A stretch of 64,000 bases of DNA from Fasciola hepatica (Eukaryota; Platyhelminthes; Trematoda; Plagiorchiida; Fasciolidae): NCBI GenBank assembly GCA_948099385.1, contig CANUEZ040000204.1, positions 1,860,001 to 1,924,000 on the forward strand, written 5' to 3'. Positions within the stretch are counted from its first letter, which is position 1; every line of letters begins with the position of its first letter. Positions 42,788 through 56,749 of the stretch are shown in pieces. A program made the position numbers and the translations under genes. The notes under the pieces are model-generated. The model was not told the DNA's origin. It did no database searches and saw nothing but the letters and a program-made list of their open reading frames with translations.

Positions 42788-44480
42788 CTAAGTAAAACCA
42801 ATGCATGCTTTTAAGAAAAATCCACACAGATTGGTCATACAATGCAATAGAGCAGTAGCAGAGTAGATTTGTATAATATGATTCTCCATACAGCTTAAAA
42901 ACTGAACTGAACATTGCAAATTATGGAAGCACTGTACAGCTGTTTGATCCGCTAAGGGAATCATGAGCGTTGCACATGGACAGAGCCCACTCGGAGACAC
43001 GAACAAGGGTTGGGGTGAACGAATGTCAGTCGAACACCCAAATCACAAGGCTATCCGATATGGGTCTCAACGCTTTGTTCAACATATACACTACTTGATA
43101 TAGCACAATCCCCAAATCGCCTTCGGCTTTCGCTTTCGCTTTGGACGGTAACAACCAAATTCTCGCACACTGATCCAATCCTATGTTCCATCACTTCTCT
43201 ATTTATGGGCCTAAGTAAAACCAAGGCATTCCCTTATGAACAATCCACACAGATTGCTCATACAATGCAATAGAGCAGTAGCAGAGTACATTTGTAAAAA
43301 TATGATTCTCCATGCAGCTTGAACACTGAACTGACCATTGAAAATTATGGAAGCACTGTACAGCTGTTTGATCCGCTAAGGGAATCATGAGCGTTGCACA
43401 TGGACAGAGCCCACTCGGAGACACGAACAAGGGTTGGGGTGAACGAATGTCAGTCGAACACACAAACCACAAGGCTATCCGATATGGGTCTGAACGCTTT
43501 GTTCAACATATACACTACTTGAGATAGCACAATCCCCAAATCGCCTTCGGCTTTCGCTTTCGCTTTGAACGGTAATAAGCAAACTCTCGTACACCGATCC
43601 AATCCTATGTTCCATCACTTCTCTATTTATGGGCCTAAGTAAAACCAATGCATGCTTTTAAGAAAAATCCACACAGATTGGTCATACAATGCAATAGAGC
43701 AGTAGCAGAGTAGATTTGTATGATATGATTCTCCATGCAGCCTAAAAACTGAACTGAACATTGCAAATTATGGAAGCACTGTACAGCTGTTTGATCCGCT
43801 AAGGGAATCATGAGCGTTGCACATGGACAGAGCCCACTCGGAGACACGAACAAGGGTTGGGGTGAACGAATGTCAGTCGAACACCCAAATCACAAGGCTA
43901 TCCGATATGGGTCTCAACGCTTTGTTCAACATATACACTACTTGATATAGCACAATCCCCAAATCGCCTTCGGCTTTCGCTTTCGCTTTGGACGGTAACA
44001 ACCAAATTCTCGCACACTGATCCAATCCTATGTTCCATCACTTCTCTATTTATGGGCCTAAGTAAAACCAAGGCATTCCCTTATGAACAATCCACACAGA
44101 TTGCTCATACAATGCAATAGAGCAGTAGCAGAGTAGATTTATATAATATGATTCTCCATGAAGCTTGACCACGGTAGTGACCATTGAAAATTATGGAAGC
44201 ACTGTACAGCTGTTTGATCCGTTAAGGGAATCATGAGCGTTGCACATGGACAGAGCCCACTCGGAGACACGAACAAGGTTTGGGGTGAACGAATGTCAGT
44301 CGAACACCCACACCACAAGGCTATCCGATATGGGTCTGAACGCTTTGTTAAACATATACACTACTTGATATAGCACAATCCCCAAATCGCCTTCGGCTTT
44401 CGCTTTCGCTTTGAACGGTAACAACCAAATTCTCGCACACCGATCCAATCCTATGTTCCATCACTTCTCTATTTATGGGC
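42788..44480 (+). repeat. Dimeric repeat (847 bp then 846 bp), two copies
   Basis: Monomers 42788 and 43635 share the TGCATGCTTTTAAG head, TTGGTC, an AAAAACTGAAC centre and ATTGCAAATT. Partners 43211 and 44058 share the AAGGCATT head but have different centres. The first dimer is 847 bp because 43211 has one inserted A. Confidence 0.8.
43296..43300 (+). other. One-base insertion in TGTAAAAATATG
   Basis: Same compound variant (GTACATTTG plus TGTAAAAATATG) as in the 35176 monomer, 19 monomers upstream. The centre patch here is TTGAACACTG rather than the GTAGTGACC form of the other two carriers. Confidence 0.95.
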
Positions 44481-47400
44481 CTAAGTAAAACCAATGCATT
44501 CCCTTATGAACAATCCACACAGATTGCTCATACAATGCAATAGAGCAGTAGCAGAGTAGATTTGTATAATATGATTCTCCATGCAGCTTGAACACTGAAC
44601 TGACCATTGAAAATGATGGAAGCACTGTACAGCTGTTTGATCCGCTAAGGGAATCATGAGCGTTGCACATGGACAGAGCCCACTCGGAGACACGAACAAG
44701 GGTTTGGGTGAACGAATGTCAGTCGAACACCCAAATCACAAGGCTGTCCGATATCGGTCTCAACGCTTTGTTCAACATATACACTACATGATATAGCACA
44801 ATCCCCAAATTGGCTTCGGCTTTCGCTTTCGCTTTGAACGGTAACAACCAAATTCTCGCACACCGATCCAATCCTATGTTCCATCACTTCTCTATTTATG
44901 GGCCTAAGTAAAACCAATGCATTCCCTTATGAACAATCCACACAGATTGCTCATACAATGCAATAGAGCAGTAGCAGAGGAGATTTGTATAATATGATTC
45001 ACCATGCAGCCTAAAAACTGAACTGAACATTGGAAATTATGGAAGCACTCTACAGCTGTTTGATCCGCTAAGGGAATCATGAGCGTTGCACATGGACAGA
45101 GCCCACTCGGAGACACGAACAAGGGTTGGGGTGAACGAATGTCAGTCGAACACCCAAATCACAAGGCTATCCCATATGGGTCTCAACGCTTTGATCAACA
45201 TATACAATACATGATATAGCACAATCCCCAAATCGCCTTCGGCTTTCGCTTTCGCTTTGAACGGTAACAACCAAATTCTCGCACACCGATCCAATCCTAT
45301 GTTCCATCACTTCTCTATTTATGGGCCTAAGTAAAACCAATGCATTCCCTTATGAACAATCCACACAATCTGCTCATACAATGCAATAGAGCAGTAGCAG
45401 AGTAGATTTGTATAATATGATTCTCCATGCAGCTTGAACACTGAACTGACCATTGGAAATCATGGAAGCACTGTACAGCTGTTTGATCCGCTAAGGGAAT
45501 CATGAGCATTGCACATGGACAGAGCCCACTCGGAGACACGAACAAGGGTTGGGGTGAACGAATGTCAGTCGAACACCCAAACCACAAGGTTATCCGATAT
45601 GGGTCACAACGCTTTGTTCAACATATACACTACTTGGTATAGCACAATCCCCAAATCGCCTTCGGCTTTCGCTTTCGCTTTGAACGGTAACAACCAAATT
45701 CTCGCACACCGATCCAATCCTATGTTCCATCACTTCTCTATTTATGGGCCTAAGTAAAACCAAGGCATTCCCTTATGAACAATCCACACAGATTGCTCAT
45801 ACAATGCAATAGACCAGTAGCAGAGTAGATTTGTATAATATGATTCTCCATGCAGCTTGAACACGAAACTGACCATTGGAAATTATGGAAGCACTGTACA
45901 GCTGTTTGATCCGCTAAGGGAATGATGAGCATTGCACATGGACAGAGCCCACTCGGAGACACGAACAAGGGTTGGGGTGAACGAATGTCAGTCGAACACC
46001 CAAATCACAAGGCTATCCGATATGGGTCTCAACGCTTTGATCAACATATACACTACTTGATATAGCACAATCCCCAAATCGCCTTCGGCTTTCGATTTCG
46101 CTTTGGACGGTCACAACCAAATTCTCGCACACTGATCCAATCCTATGTTCCATCACTTCTCTATTTATGGGCCTAAGTAAAACCATGGCATTCCCTTATG
46201 AACAATCCACACAGATTGCTCATACAATGCAATAGAGCAGTAACAGAGTACATTTGTAAAAATATGATTCTCCATGAAGCTTGACCACGGTAGTGACCAT
46301 TGAAAATTATGGAAGCACTGTACAGTTGTTTGATCCGCTAAGGGAATCATGAGCGTTGCACATGGACAGAGCCCACTCGGAGACACGAACAAGGGTTGGG
46401 GTGAACGAATGTCAGTCGAACACCCAAACCACAAGGCTATCCGATATGGGTCTGAACGCTTTGTTAAACATATACACTACTTGATATAGCACAATCCCCA
46501 AATCGCCTTCGGCTTTCGCTTTCGCTTTGAACGGTAACAACCAAATTCTCGCACACCGATCCAATCCTATGTTCCATCACTTCTCTATTTATGGGCCTAA
46601 GTAAAACCAAGGCATTCCCTTATGAACAATCCACACAGATTGCTCATACAATGCAATAGAGCAGTAGCAGAGTAGATTTGTATAATATGATTCTCCATGC
46701 AGCTTGAACACTGAACTGACCATTGAAAATGATGGAAGCACTGTACAGCTGTTTGATCCGCTAAGGGAATCATGAGCGTTGCACATGGACAGAGCCCACT
46801 CGGAGACACGAACAAGGGTTGGGGTGAACGAATGTCAGTCGAACACCCAAACCACAAGGCTATGCGATATGGGTCTCAACGCTTTGTTCAACATATACAC
46901 TACATGATATAGCACAATCCCCAAATTGGCTTCGGCTTTCGCTTTCGCTTTGAACGGTAACAACCAAATTCTCGCACACCGATCCAATCCTATGTTCCAT
47001 CACTTCTCTATTTATGGGCCTCAGAAAAACCAATGCATTCCCTTATGAACAATCCACACAGATTGCTCATACAATGCAATAGAGCAGTAGCAGAGTAGAT
47101 TTGTATAATATGATTCTCCATGCAGCCTAAAAACTGAACTGAACATTGGAAATTATGGAAGCACTGTACAGCTGTTTGATCCGCTAAGGGAATCATGAGC
47201 GTTGCACATGGACAGAGCCCACTCGGAGACACGAACAAGGGTTGGGGTGAACGAATGTCAGTCGAACACCCAAATCACAAGGCTATCCCATATGGGTCTC
47301 AACGCTTTGTTCAACATATACAATACATGATATAGCACAATCCCCAAATCGCCTTCGGCTTTCGCTTTCGCTTTGAACGGTAACAACCAAATTCTCGCAC

Positions 47401-50400
47401 ACCGATCCAATCTTATGTTCCATCACTTCTCTATTTATGGGCCTAAGTAAAACCAATGCATGCTTTTAAGAAAAATCCACACAGATTGGTCATACCATGC
47501 AATAGAGCAGTAGCAGAGTAGATTTGTATAATATGATTCTCCATGCAGCTTGAACACTGAACTGACCATTGAAAATTATGGAAGCACTGTACAGCTGTTT
47601 GATCCGCTAAGGGAATCATGAGCATTGCACATGGACAGAGCCCACTCGGAGACACGAACAAGGGTTGGGGTGAACGAATGTCAGTCGAAAACCCAAATCA
47701 CAAGGCTATCCCATATGGGTCTGAACGCTTTGTTCAACATATACACTACATGATATAGCACAATCCCCAAATTGGCTTCGGCTTTCGCTTTCGCTTTGAA
47801 CGGTAACAACCAAATTCTCGCACACCGATCCAATCTTATGTTCCATCACTTCTCTATTTATGGGCCTAAGTAAAACCAATGCATTCCCTTATGAAAAATC
47901 CACACAGATTGCTCATACAATGCAATAGAGCAGTAGCAGAGTAGATTTGTATAATATGATTCTCCATGCAGCTTAAAAACTGAACTGAACATTGGAAATT
48001 ATGGAAGCACTGTACAGCTGTTTGATCCGCTAAGGGAATCATGAGCGTTGCACATGGACAGAGCCCACTCGGAGACACGAACAAGGGTTGGGGTGAACGA
48101 ATGTCAGTCGAACACCCAAATCACAAGGCTATCCGATATGGGTCTCAACGCTTTGTTCAACATATACAAAACATGATATAGCACAATCCCCAAATTGGCT
48201 TCGGCTTTCGCTTTCGCTTTGAACGGTAACAACCAAATTCTCGCACACCGATCCAATCCTATGTTCCATCACTTCTCTATTTATGGGCCTAAGAAAAACC
48301 AAGGCATTCCCTTATGAACAATCCACACAGATTGCTCATACAATGCAATAGAGCAGTAGCAGAGTAGATTTGTATAATATGATTCTCCATGCAGCTTAAA
48401 AACTGAACTGAACATTGGAAATTATGGAAGCACTGTACAGCTGTTTGATCCGCTAAGGGAATCATGAGCGTTGCACATGGACAGAGCCCACTCGGAGACA
48501 CGAACAAGGGTTGGGGTGAACGAATGTCAGTCGAACACCCAAATCACAAGGCTATCCGATATGGGTCTCAACGCTTTGTTCAACATATACACTACTTGAT
48601 ATAGCACAATCCCCAAATCGCCTTCGGCTTTCGCTCTCGCTTTGAACGGTAACAACCAAATTCTCGCACACCGATCCAATCCTATGTTCCATCACTTCTC
48701 TATTTGTGGGCCTAAGTAAAACCAATGCATTCCCTTATGAACAATCCACACAGATTGCTCATACAATGCAATAGAGCAGTAGCAGAGTAGATTTGTATAA
48801 TATGATTCTCCATGCAGCCTAAAAACTGAACTGACCATTGAAAATGATGGAAGCACTGTACAGCTGTTTGATCCGCTAAGGGAATCATGAGCGTTGCACA
48901 TGGACAGAGCCCACTCGGAGACACGAACAAGGGTTGGGGTGAACGAATGTCAGTCGAACACCCAAATCACAAGGCTATCCCATATGGGTCTCAACGCTTT
49001 GTTCAACATATACACTACTTGATATAGCACAATCCCCAAATCGCCTTCGGCTTTCGCTTTCGCTTTGAACGGTAACAACCAAATTCTCGCACACCGATCC
49101 AATCCTATGTTCCATCACTTCTCTATTTATGGGCCTAAGTAAAACCAATGCATTCCCTTATGAACAATCCACACAGATTGCTCATACAATGCAATAGAGC
49201 AGTAGCAGAGTAGATTTGTATAATATGATTCTCCATGCAGCCTAAAAACTGAACTGACCATTGAAAATGATGGAAGCACTGTACAGCTGTTTGATCCGCT
49301 AAGGGAATCATGAGCGTTGCACATGGACAGAGCCCACTCGGAGACACGAACAAGGGTTGGGGTGAACGAATGTCAGTCGAACACCCAAATCACAAGGCTA
49401 TCCCATATGGGTCTCAACGCTTTGTTCAACATATACACTACATGATATAGCACTATCCCCAAATTGGCTTCGGCTTTCGCTTTCGCTTTGAACGGTAACA
49501 ACCAAATTCTCGCACACCGATCCAATTTTATGTTCCATCACTTCTCTATTTATGGGCCTAAGTAAAACCAATGCATTCCCTTATGAAAAATCCACACAGA
49601 TTGCTCATACAATGCAATAGAGCAGTAGCAGAGTAGATTTGTATAATATGATTCTCCATGCAGCTTGAACACTGAACTGACCATTGAAAATTATGGAAGC
49701 ACTGTACAGCTGTTTGATCCGCTAAGGGAATCATGAGCGTTGCACATGGACAGAGCCCACTCGGAGACACGAACAAGGGTTGGGGTGAACGAATGTCAGT
49801 CGAACACCCAAATCACAAGGCTATCCCATATGGGTCTCAACGCTTTGTTCAACATATACAATACATGATATAGCACAATCCCCAAATTGGCTTCGGCTTT
49901 CGCTTTCGCTTTGAACGGTAACAACCAAATTCTCGCACACCGATCCAATCTTATGTTCCATCACTTCTCTATTTATGGGCCTAAGTAAAACCAATGCATT
50001 CCCTTAGGAAAAATCCACACAGATTGCTCATACAATGCAATAGAGCAGTAGCAGAGTAGATTTGTATAATATGATTCTCCATGCAGCTTAAAAACTGAAC
50101 TGAACATTGGAAATTATGGAAGCACTGTACAGCTGTTTGATCCGCTAAGGGAATCATGAGCGTTGCACATGGACAGAGCCCACTCGGAGACACGAACAAG
50201 GGTTGGGGTGAACGAATGTCAGTCGAACACCCAAATCACAAGGCTATCCGATATGGGTCTCAACGCTTTGTTCAACATATACAATACATGATATAGCACA
50301 ATCCCCAAATCGCCTTCGGCTTTCGCTTTCGCTTTGAACGGTAACAACCAAATTCTCGCACACCGATCCAATCCTATGTTCCATCACTTCTCTATTTATG

Positions 50401-53400
50401 GGCCTAAGAAAAACCAAGGCATTCCCTTATGAACAATCCACACAGATTGCTCATACAATGCAATAGAGCAGTAGCAGAGTAGATTTGTATAATATGATTC
50501 TCCATGCAGCCTAAAAACTGAACTGAACATTGGAAATTATGGAAGCACTGTACAGCTGTTTGATCCGCTAAGGGAATCATGAGCGTTGCACATGGACAGA
50601 GCCCACTCGGAGACACGAACAAGGGTTTGGGTGAACGAATGTCAGTCGAACACCCAAATCACAAGGCTATCCCATATGGGTCTCAACGCTTTGTTCAACA
50701 TATACACTACTTGATATAGCACAATCCCCAAATCGCCTTCGGCTTTCGCTTTCGCTTTGAACGGTAACAACCAAATTCTCGCACACCGATCCAATCCTAT
50801 GTTCCATCACTTCTCTATTTATGGGCCTAAGTAAAACCAATGCATTCCCTTATGAACAATCCACACAGATTGGTCATACAATGCAATAGAGCAGTAGCAG
50901 AGTAGATTTGTATAATATGATTCTCCATGCAGCCTAAAAACTGAACTGACCATTGAAAATGATGGAAGCACTGTACAGCTGTTTGATCCGCTAAGGGAAT
51001 CATGAGCGTTGCACATGGACAGAGCCCACTCGGAGACACGAACAAGGGTTGGGGTGAACGAATGACAGTCGAACACCCAAATCACAAGGCTATCCCATAT
51101 GGGTCTCAACGCTTTGTTCAACATATACACTACTTGATATAGCACAATCCCCAAATCGCCTTCGGCTTTCGCTTTCGCTTTGAACGGTAACAACCAAATT
51201 CTCGCACACCGATCCAATCCTATGTTCCATCACTTCTCTATTTATGGGCCTAAGAAAAACCAAGGCATTCCCTTATGAACAATCCACACAGATTGCTCAT
51301 ACAATGCAATAGAGCAGTAGCAGAGTAGATTTGTATAATATGATTCTCCATGCAGCCTAAAAACTGAACTGACCATTGAAAATGATGGAAGCACTGTACA
51401 GCTGTTTGATCCGCTAAGGGAATCATGAGCGTTGCACATGGACAGAGCCCACTCGGAGACACGAACAAGGGTTGGGGTGAACGAATGTCAGTCGAAAACC
51501 CAAATCACAAGGCTATCCCATATGGGTCTCAACGCTTTGTTCAACATATACACTACATGATATAGCACAATCCCCAAATTGGCTTCGGCTTTCGCTTTCG
51601 CTTTGAACGGTAACAACCAAATTCTCGCACACCGATCCAATCTTATGTTCCATCACTTCTCTATTTATGGGCCTAAGTAAAACCAATGCATTCCCTTATG
51701 AAAAATCCACACAGATTGCTCATACAATGCAATAGAGCAGTAGCAGAGTAGATTTGTATAATATGATTCTCCATGCAGCTTAAAAACTGAACTGAACTTT
51801 GGAAATTATGGAAGCACTGTACAGCTGTTTGATCCGCTAAGGGAATCATGAGCGTTGCACATGGACAGAGCCCACTCGGAGACACGAACAAGGGTTGGGG
51901 TGAACGAATGTCAGTCGAACACCCAAATCACAAGGCTATCCGATATGGGTCTCAACGCTTTGTTCAACATATACAATACATGATATAGCACAATCCCCAA
52001 ATCGCCTTCGGCTTTCGCTTTCGCTTTGAACGGTAACAACCAAATTCTCGCACACCGATCCAATCCTATGTTCCATCACTTCTCTATTTATGGGCCTAAG
52101 AAAAACCAAGGCATTCCCTTATGAACAATCCACACAGATTGCTCATACAATGCAATAGAGCAGTAGCAGAGTAGATTTGTATAATATGATTCTCCATGCA
52201 GCCTAAAAACTGAACTGACCATTGAAAATGATGGAAGCACTGTACAGCTGTTTGATCCGCTAAGGGAATCATGAGCGTTGCACATGGACAGAGCCCACTC
52301 GGAGACACGAACAAGGGTTGGGGTGAACGAATGTCAGTCGAACACCCAAATCACAAGGCTATCCGATATGGGTCTCAACGCTTTGTTCAACATATACACT
52401 ACTTGATATAGCACAATCCCCAAATCGCCTTCGGCTTTCGCTTTCGCTTTGAACGGTAACAACCAAATTCTCGCACACCGATCCAATCCTATGTTCCATC
52501 ACTTCTCTATTTATGGGCCTAAGTAAAACCAATGCATTCCCTTATGAACAATCCACACAGATTGCTCATACAATGCAATAGAGCAGTAGCAGAGTAGATT
52601 TGTATAATATGATTCTCCATGCAGCCTAAAAACTGAACTGAACATTGGAAATTATGGAAGCACTGTACAGCTGTTTGATCCGCTAAGGGAATCATGAGCG
52701 TTGCACATGGACAGAGCCCACTCGGAGACACGAACAAGGGTTGGGGTGAACGAATGTCAGTCGAACACCCAAATCACAAGGCTATCCCATATGGGTCTCA
52801 ACGCTTTGTTCAACATATACAATACATGATATAGCACAATCCCCAAATCGCCTTCGGCTTTCGCTTTCGCTTTGAACGGTAACAACCAAATTCTCGCACA
52901 CCGATCCAATCCTATGTTCCATCACTTCTCTATTTATGGGCCTAAGTAAAACCAATGCATGCTTTTAAGAAAAATCCACACAGATTGGTCATACAATGCA
53001 ATAGAGCAGTAGCAGAGTAGATTTGTATAATATGATTCTCCATGCAGCCTAAAAACTGAACTGACCATTGAAAATTATGGAATCACTGTACAGCTGTTTG
53101 ATCCGCTAATGGAATCATGAGCGTTGCACATGGACAGAGCCCACTCGGAGACACGAACAAGGGTTGGGGTGAACGAATGTCAGTCGAAAACCCAAATCAC
53201 AAGGCTATCCCATATGGGTCTCAACGCTTTGTTCAACATATACACTACATGATATAGCACAATCCCCAAATTGGCTTCGGCTTTCGCTTTCGCTTTGAAC
53301 GGTAACAACCAAATTCTCGCACACCGATCCAATCCTATGTTCCATCACTTCTCTATTTATGGGCCTAAGTAAAACCAATGCATTCCCTTATGAACAATCC

Positions 53401-55479
53401 ACACAGATTGCTCATACAATGCAATAGAGCAGTAGCAGAGTAGATTTGTATAATATGATTCTCCATGCAGCCTAAAAACTGAACTGACCATTGAAAATGA
53501 TGGAAGCACTGTACAGCTGTTTGATCCGCTAAGGGAATCATGAGCGTTGCACATGGACAGAGCCCACTCGGAGACACGAACAAGGGTTGGGGTGAACGAA
53601 TGTCAGTCGAACACCCAAATCACAAGGCTATCCCATATGGGTCTCAACGCTTTGATCAACATATACAATACATGATATAGCACAATCCCCAAATTGGCTT
53701 CGGCTTTCGCTTTCGCTTTGAACGGTAACAACCAAATTCTCGCACACCGATCCAATCCTATGTTCCATCACTTCTCTATTTATGGGCCTAAGTAAAACCA
53801 ATGCATTCCCTTATGAACAATCCACACAGATTGGTCATACAATGCAATAGAGCAGTAGCAGAGTAGATTTGTATAATATGATTCTCCATGCAGCCTAAAA
53901 ACTGAACTGACCATTGAAAATGATGGAAGCACTGTACAGCTGTTTAATCCGCTAAGGGAATCATGAGCGTTGCACATGGACAGAGCCCACTCGGAGACAC
54001 GAACAAGGGTTGGGGTGAACGAATGTCAGTCGAACACCCAAATCACAAGGCTATCCGATATGGGTCTCAACGCTTTGTTCAACATATACAATACATGATA
54101 TAGCACAATCCCCAAATCGCCTTCGGCTTTCGCTTTCGCTTTGAACGGTAACAACCAAATTCTCGCACACCGATCCAATCCTATGTTCCATCACTTCTCT
54201 ATTTATGGGCCTAAGAAAAACCAATGCATTCCCTTATGAACAATCCACACAGATTGCTCATACAATGCTATAGAGCAGTAGCAGAGTAGATTTGTATAAT
54301 ATGATTCTCCATGCAGCTTGAACACTGAACTGACCATTGAAAATTATGGAATCACTGTACAGCTGTTTGATCCGCTACGGGAATCATGAGCATTGCACAT
54401 GGACAGAGCCCACTCGGAGACACGAACAAGGGTTGGGGTGAACGAATGTCAGTCGAAAACCCAAATCACAAGGCTATCCCATATGGGTCTGAACGCTTTG
54501 TTCAACATATACACTACATGATATAGCACAATCCCCAAATTGGCTTCGGCTTTCGCTTTCGCTTTGAACGGTAACAACCAAATTCTCGCACACCGATCCA
54601 ATCTTATGTTCCATCACTTCTCTATTTATGGGCCTAAGTAAAACCAATGCATTCCCTTAGGAAAAATCCACACAGATTGCTCATACAATGCAATAGAGCA
54701 GTAGCAGAGTAGATTTGTATAATATGATTCTCCATGCAGCTTAAAAACTGAACTGAACATTGGAAATTATGGAAGCACTGTACAGCTGTTTGATCCGCTA
54801 AGGGAATCATGAGCGTTGCACATGGACAGAGCCCACTCGGAGACACGAACAAGGGTTGGGGTGAACGAATGTCAGTCGAACACCCAAATCACAAGGCTAT
54901 CCGATATGGGTCTCAACGCTTTGTTCAACATATACAATACACGATATAGCACAATCCCCAAATCGCCTTCGGCTTTCGCTTTCGCTTTGAACGGTAACAA
55001 CCAAATTCTCGCACACCGATCCAATCCTATGTTCCATCACTTCTCTATTTATGGGCCTAAATAAAACCAATGCATTCCCTTATGAACAATCCACACAGAT
55101 TGCTCATACAATGCAATAGAGCAGTAGCAGAGTAGATTTGTATAATATGATTCTCCATGCAGCCTAAAAACTGAACTGACCATTGAAAATGATGGAAGCA
55201 CTGTACAGCTGTTTGATCCGCTAAGGGAATCATGAGCGTTGCACATGGACAGAGCCCACTCGGAGACACGAACAAGGGTTGGGGTGAACGAATGTCAGTC
55301 GAACACCCAAATCACAAGGCTATCCCATATGGGTCTCAACGCTTTGTTCAACATATACACTACTTGATATAGCACAATCCCCAAATCGCCTTCGGCTTTC
55401 ACTTTCGCTTTGAACGGTAACAACCAAATTCTCGCACACCGATCCAATCCTATGTTCCATCACTTCTCTATTTATGGGC
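44481..55479 (+). repeat. Twenty-six monomers of mixed type, right-hand variant set
   Basis: Here the CGTTG, CCCATATGGG and CCTAAAAACT variants become common. Copies 48712 and 49135 are near-identical neighbours. Copies 49981 and 54634 share CCCTTAGGAAAAATCC (11 monomers apart). Copies 47443 and 54211 share a CATTG base, an AAAACCC start and TCTGAACGC. TGCATGCTTTTAAG heads occur at 47443 and 52942. Monomer types match members of the tetramer to the right but in shuffled order. No gene is seen. Confidence 0.83.
46258..46262 (+). other. One-base insertion in TGTAAAAATATG
   Basis: Third copy of the compound variant, seven monomers after the second. It also shares CCATGAAGCTTGACC and the GTAGTGACC form with the 35176 copy. 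Confidence 0.95.
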
Positions 55480-56749
55480 CTAAGTAAAACCAATGCATGC
55501 TTTTAAGAAAAATCCACACAGATTGGTCATACAATGCAATAGAGCAGTAGCAGAGTAGATTTGTATAATATGATTCTCCATGCAGCTTAAAAACTGAACT
55601 GAACATTGCAAATTATGGAAGCACTGTACAGCTGTTTGATCCGCTAAGGGAATCATGAGCGTTGCACATGGACAGAGCCCACTCGGAGACACGAACAAGG
55701 GTTGGGGTGAACGAATGTCAGTCGAACACCCAAATCACAAGGCTATCCGATATGGGTCTCAACGCTTTGTTCAACATATACAATACATGATATAGCACAA
55801 TCCCCAAATCGCCTTCGGCTTTCGCTTTCGCTTTGAACGGTAACAACCAAATTCTCGCACACCGATCCAATCCTATGTTCCATCACTTCTCTATTTATGG
55901 GCCTAAGAAAAACCAAGGCATTCCCTTATGAACAATCCACACAGATTGCTCATACAATGCAATAGAGCAGTAGCAGAGTAGATTTGTATAATATGATTCT
56001 CCATGCAGCCTAAAAACTGAACTGACCATTGAAAATGATGGAAGCACTGTACAGCTGTTTGATCCGCTAAGGGAATCATGAGCGTTGCACATGGACAGAG
56101 CCCACTCGGAGACACGAACAAGGGTTGGGGTGAACGAATGTCAGTCGAACACCCAAATCACAAGGCTATCCCATATGGGTCTCAACGCTTTGTTCAACAT
56201 ATACACTACTTGATATAGCACAATCCCCAAATCGCCTTTGGCTTTCGCTTTCGCTTTGAACGGTAACAACCAAATTCTCGCACACCGATCCAATCCTATG
56301 TTCCATCACTTCTCTATTTATGGGCCTAAGTAAAACCAATGCATTCCCTTATGAACAATCCACACAGATTGCTCATACAATGCAATAGAGCAGTAGCAGA
56401 GTAGATTTGTATAATATGATTCTCCATGCAGCTTGAACACTGAACTGACCATTGAAAAATTATGGAAGCACTGTACAGCTGTTTGATCCGCTAAGGGAAT
56501 CATGAGCGTTGCACATGGACAGAGCCCACTCGGAGACACGAACAAGGGTTGGGGTGAACGAATGTCAGTCGAACACCCAAATCACAAGGCTATCCCATAT
56601 GGGTCTCAACGCTTTGATCAACATATACAATACATGATATAGCACAATCCCCAAATCGCCTTCGGCTTTCGCTTTCGCTTTGAACGGTAACAACCAAATT
56701 CTCGCACACCGATCCAATCCTATGTTCCATCACTTCTCTATTTATGGGC
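55480..56749 (+). repeat. Three-monomer version of the right-hand tetramer
   Basis: The order is head-variant (55480), AAGAAAAACC monomer with AAAATGATGG (55903), and GATCAACATATACAATAC monomer (56326). The GGAATCACTG member expected second in the tetramer is missing. The length is 1270 bp because of one extra A near 56459. Confidence 0.8.
56455..56459 (+). other. One-base insertion in A run
   Basis: TTGAAAAATT replaces TTGAAAATT, so the monomer at 56326 is 424 bp. Its other bases differ from those of the 25870 copy, which favours independent slippage. Confidence 0.95.
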
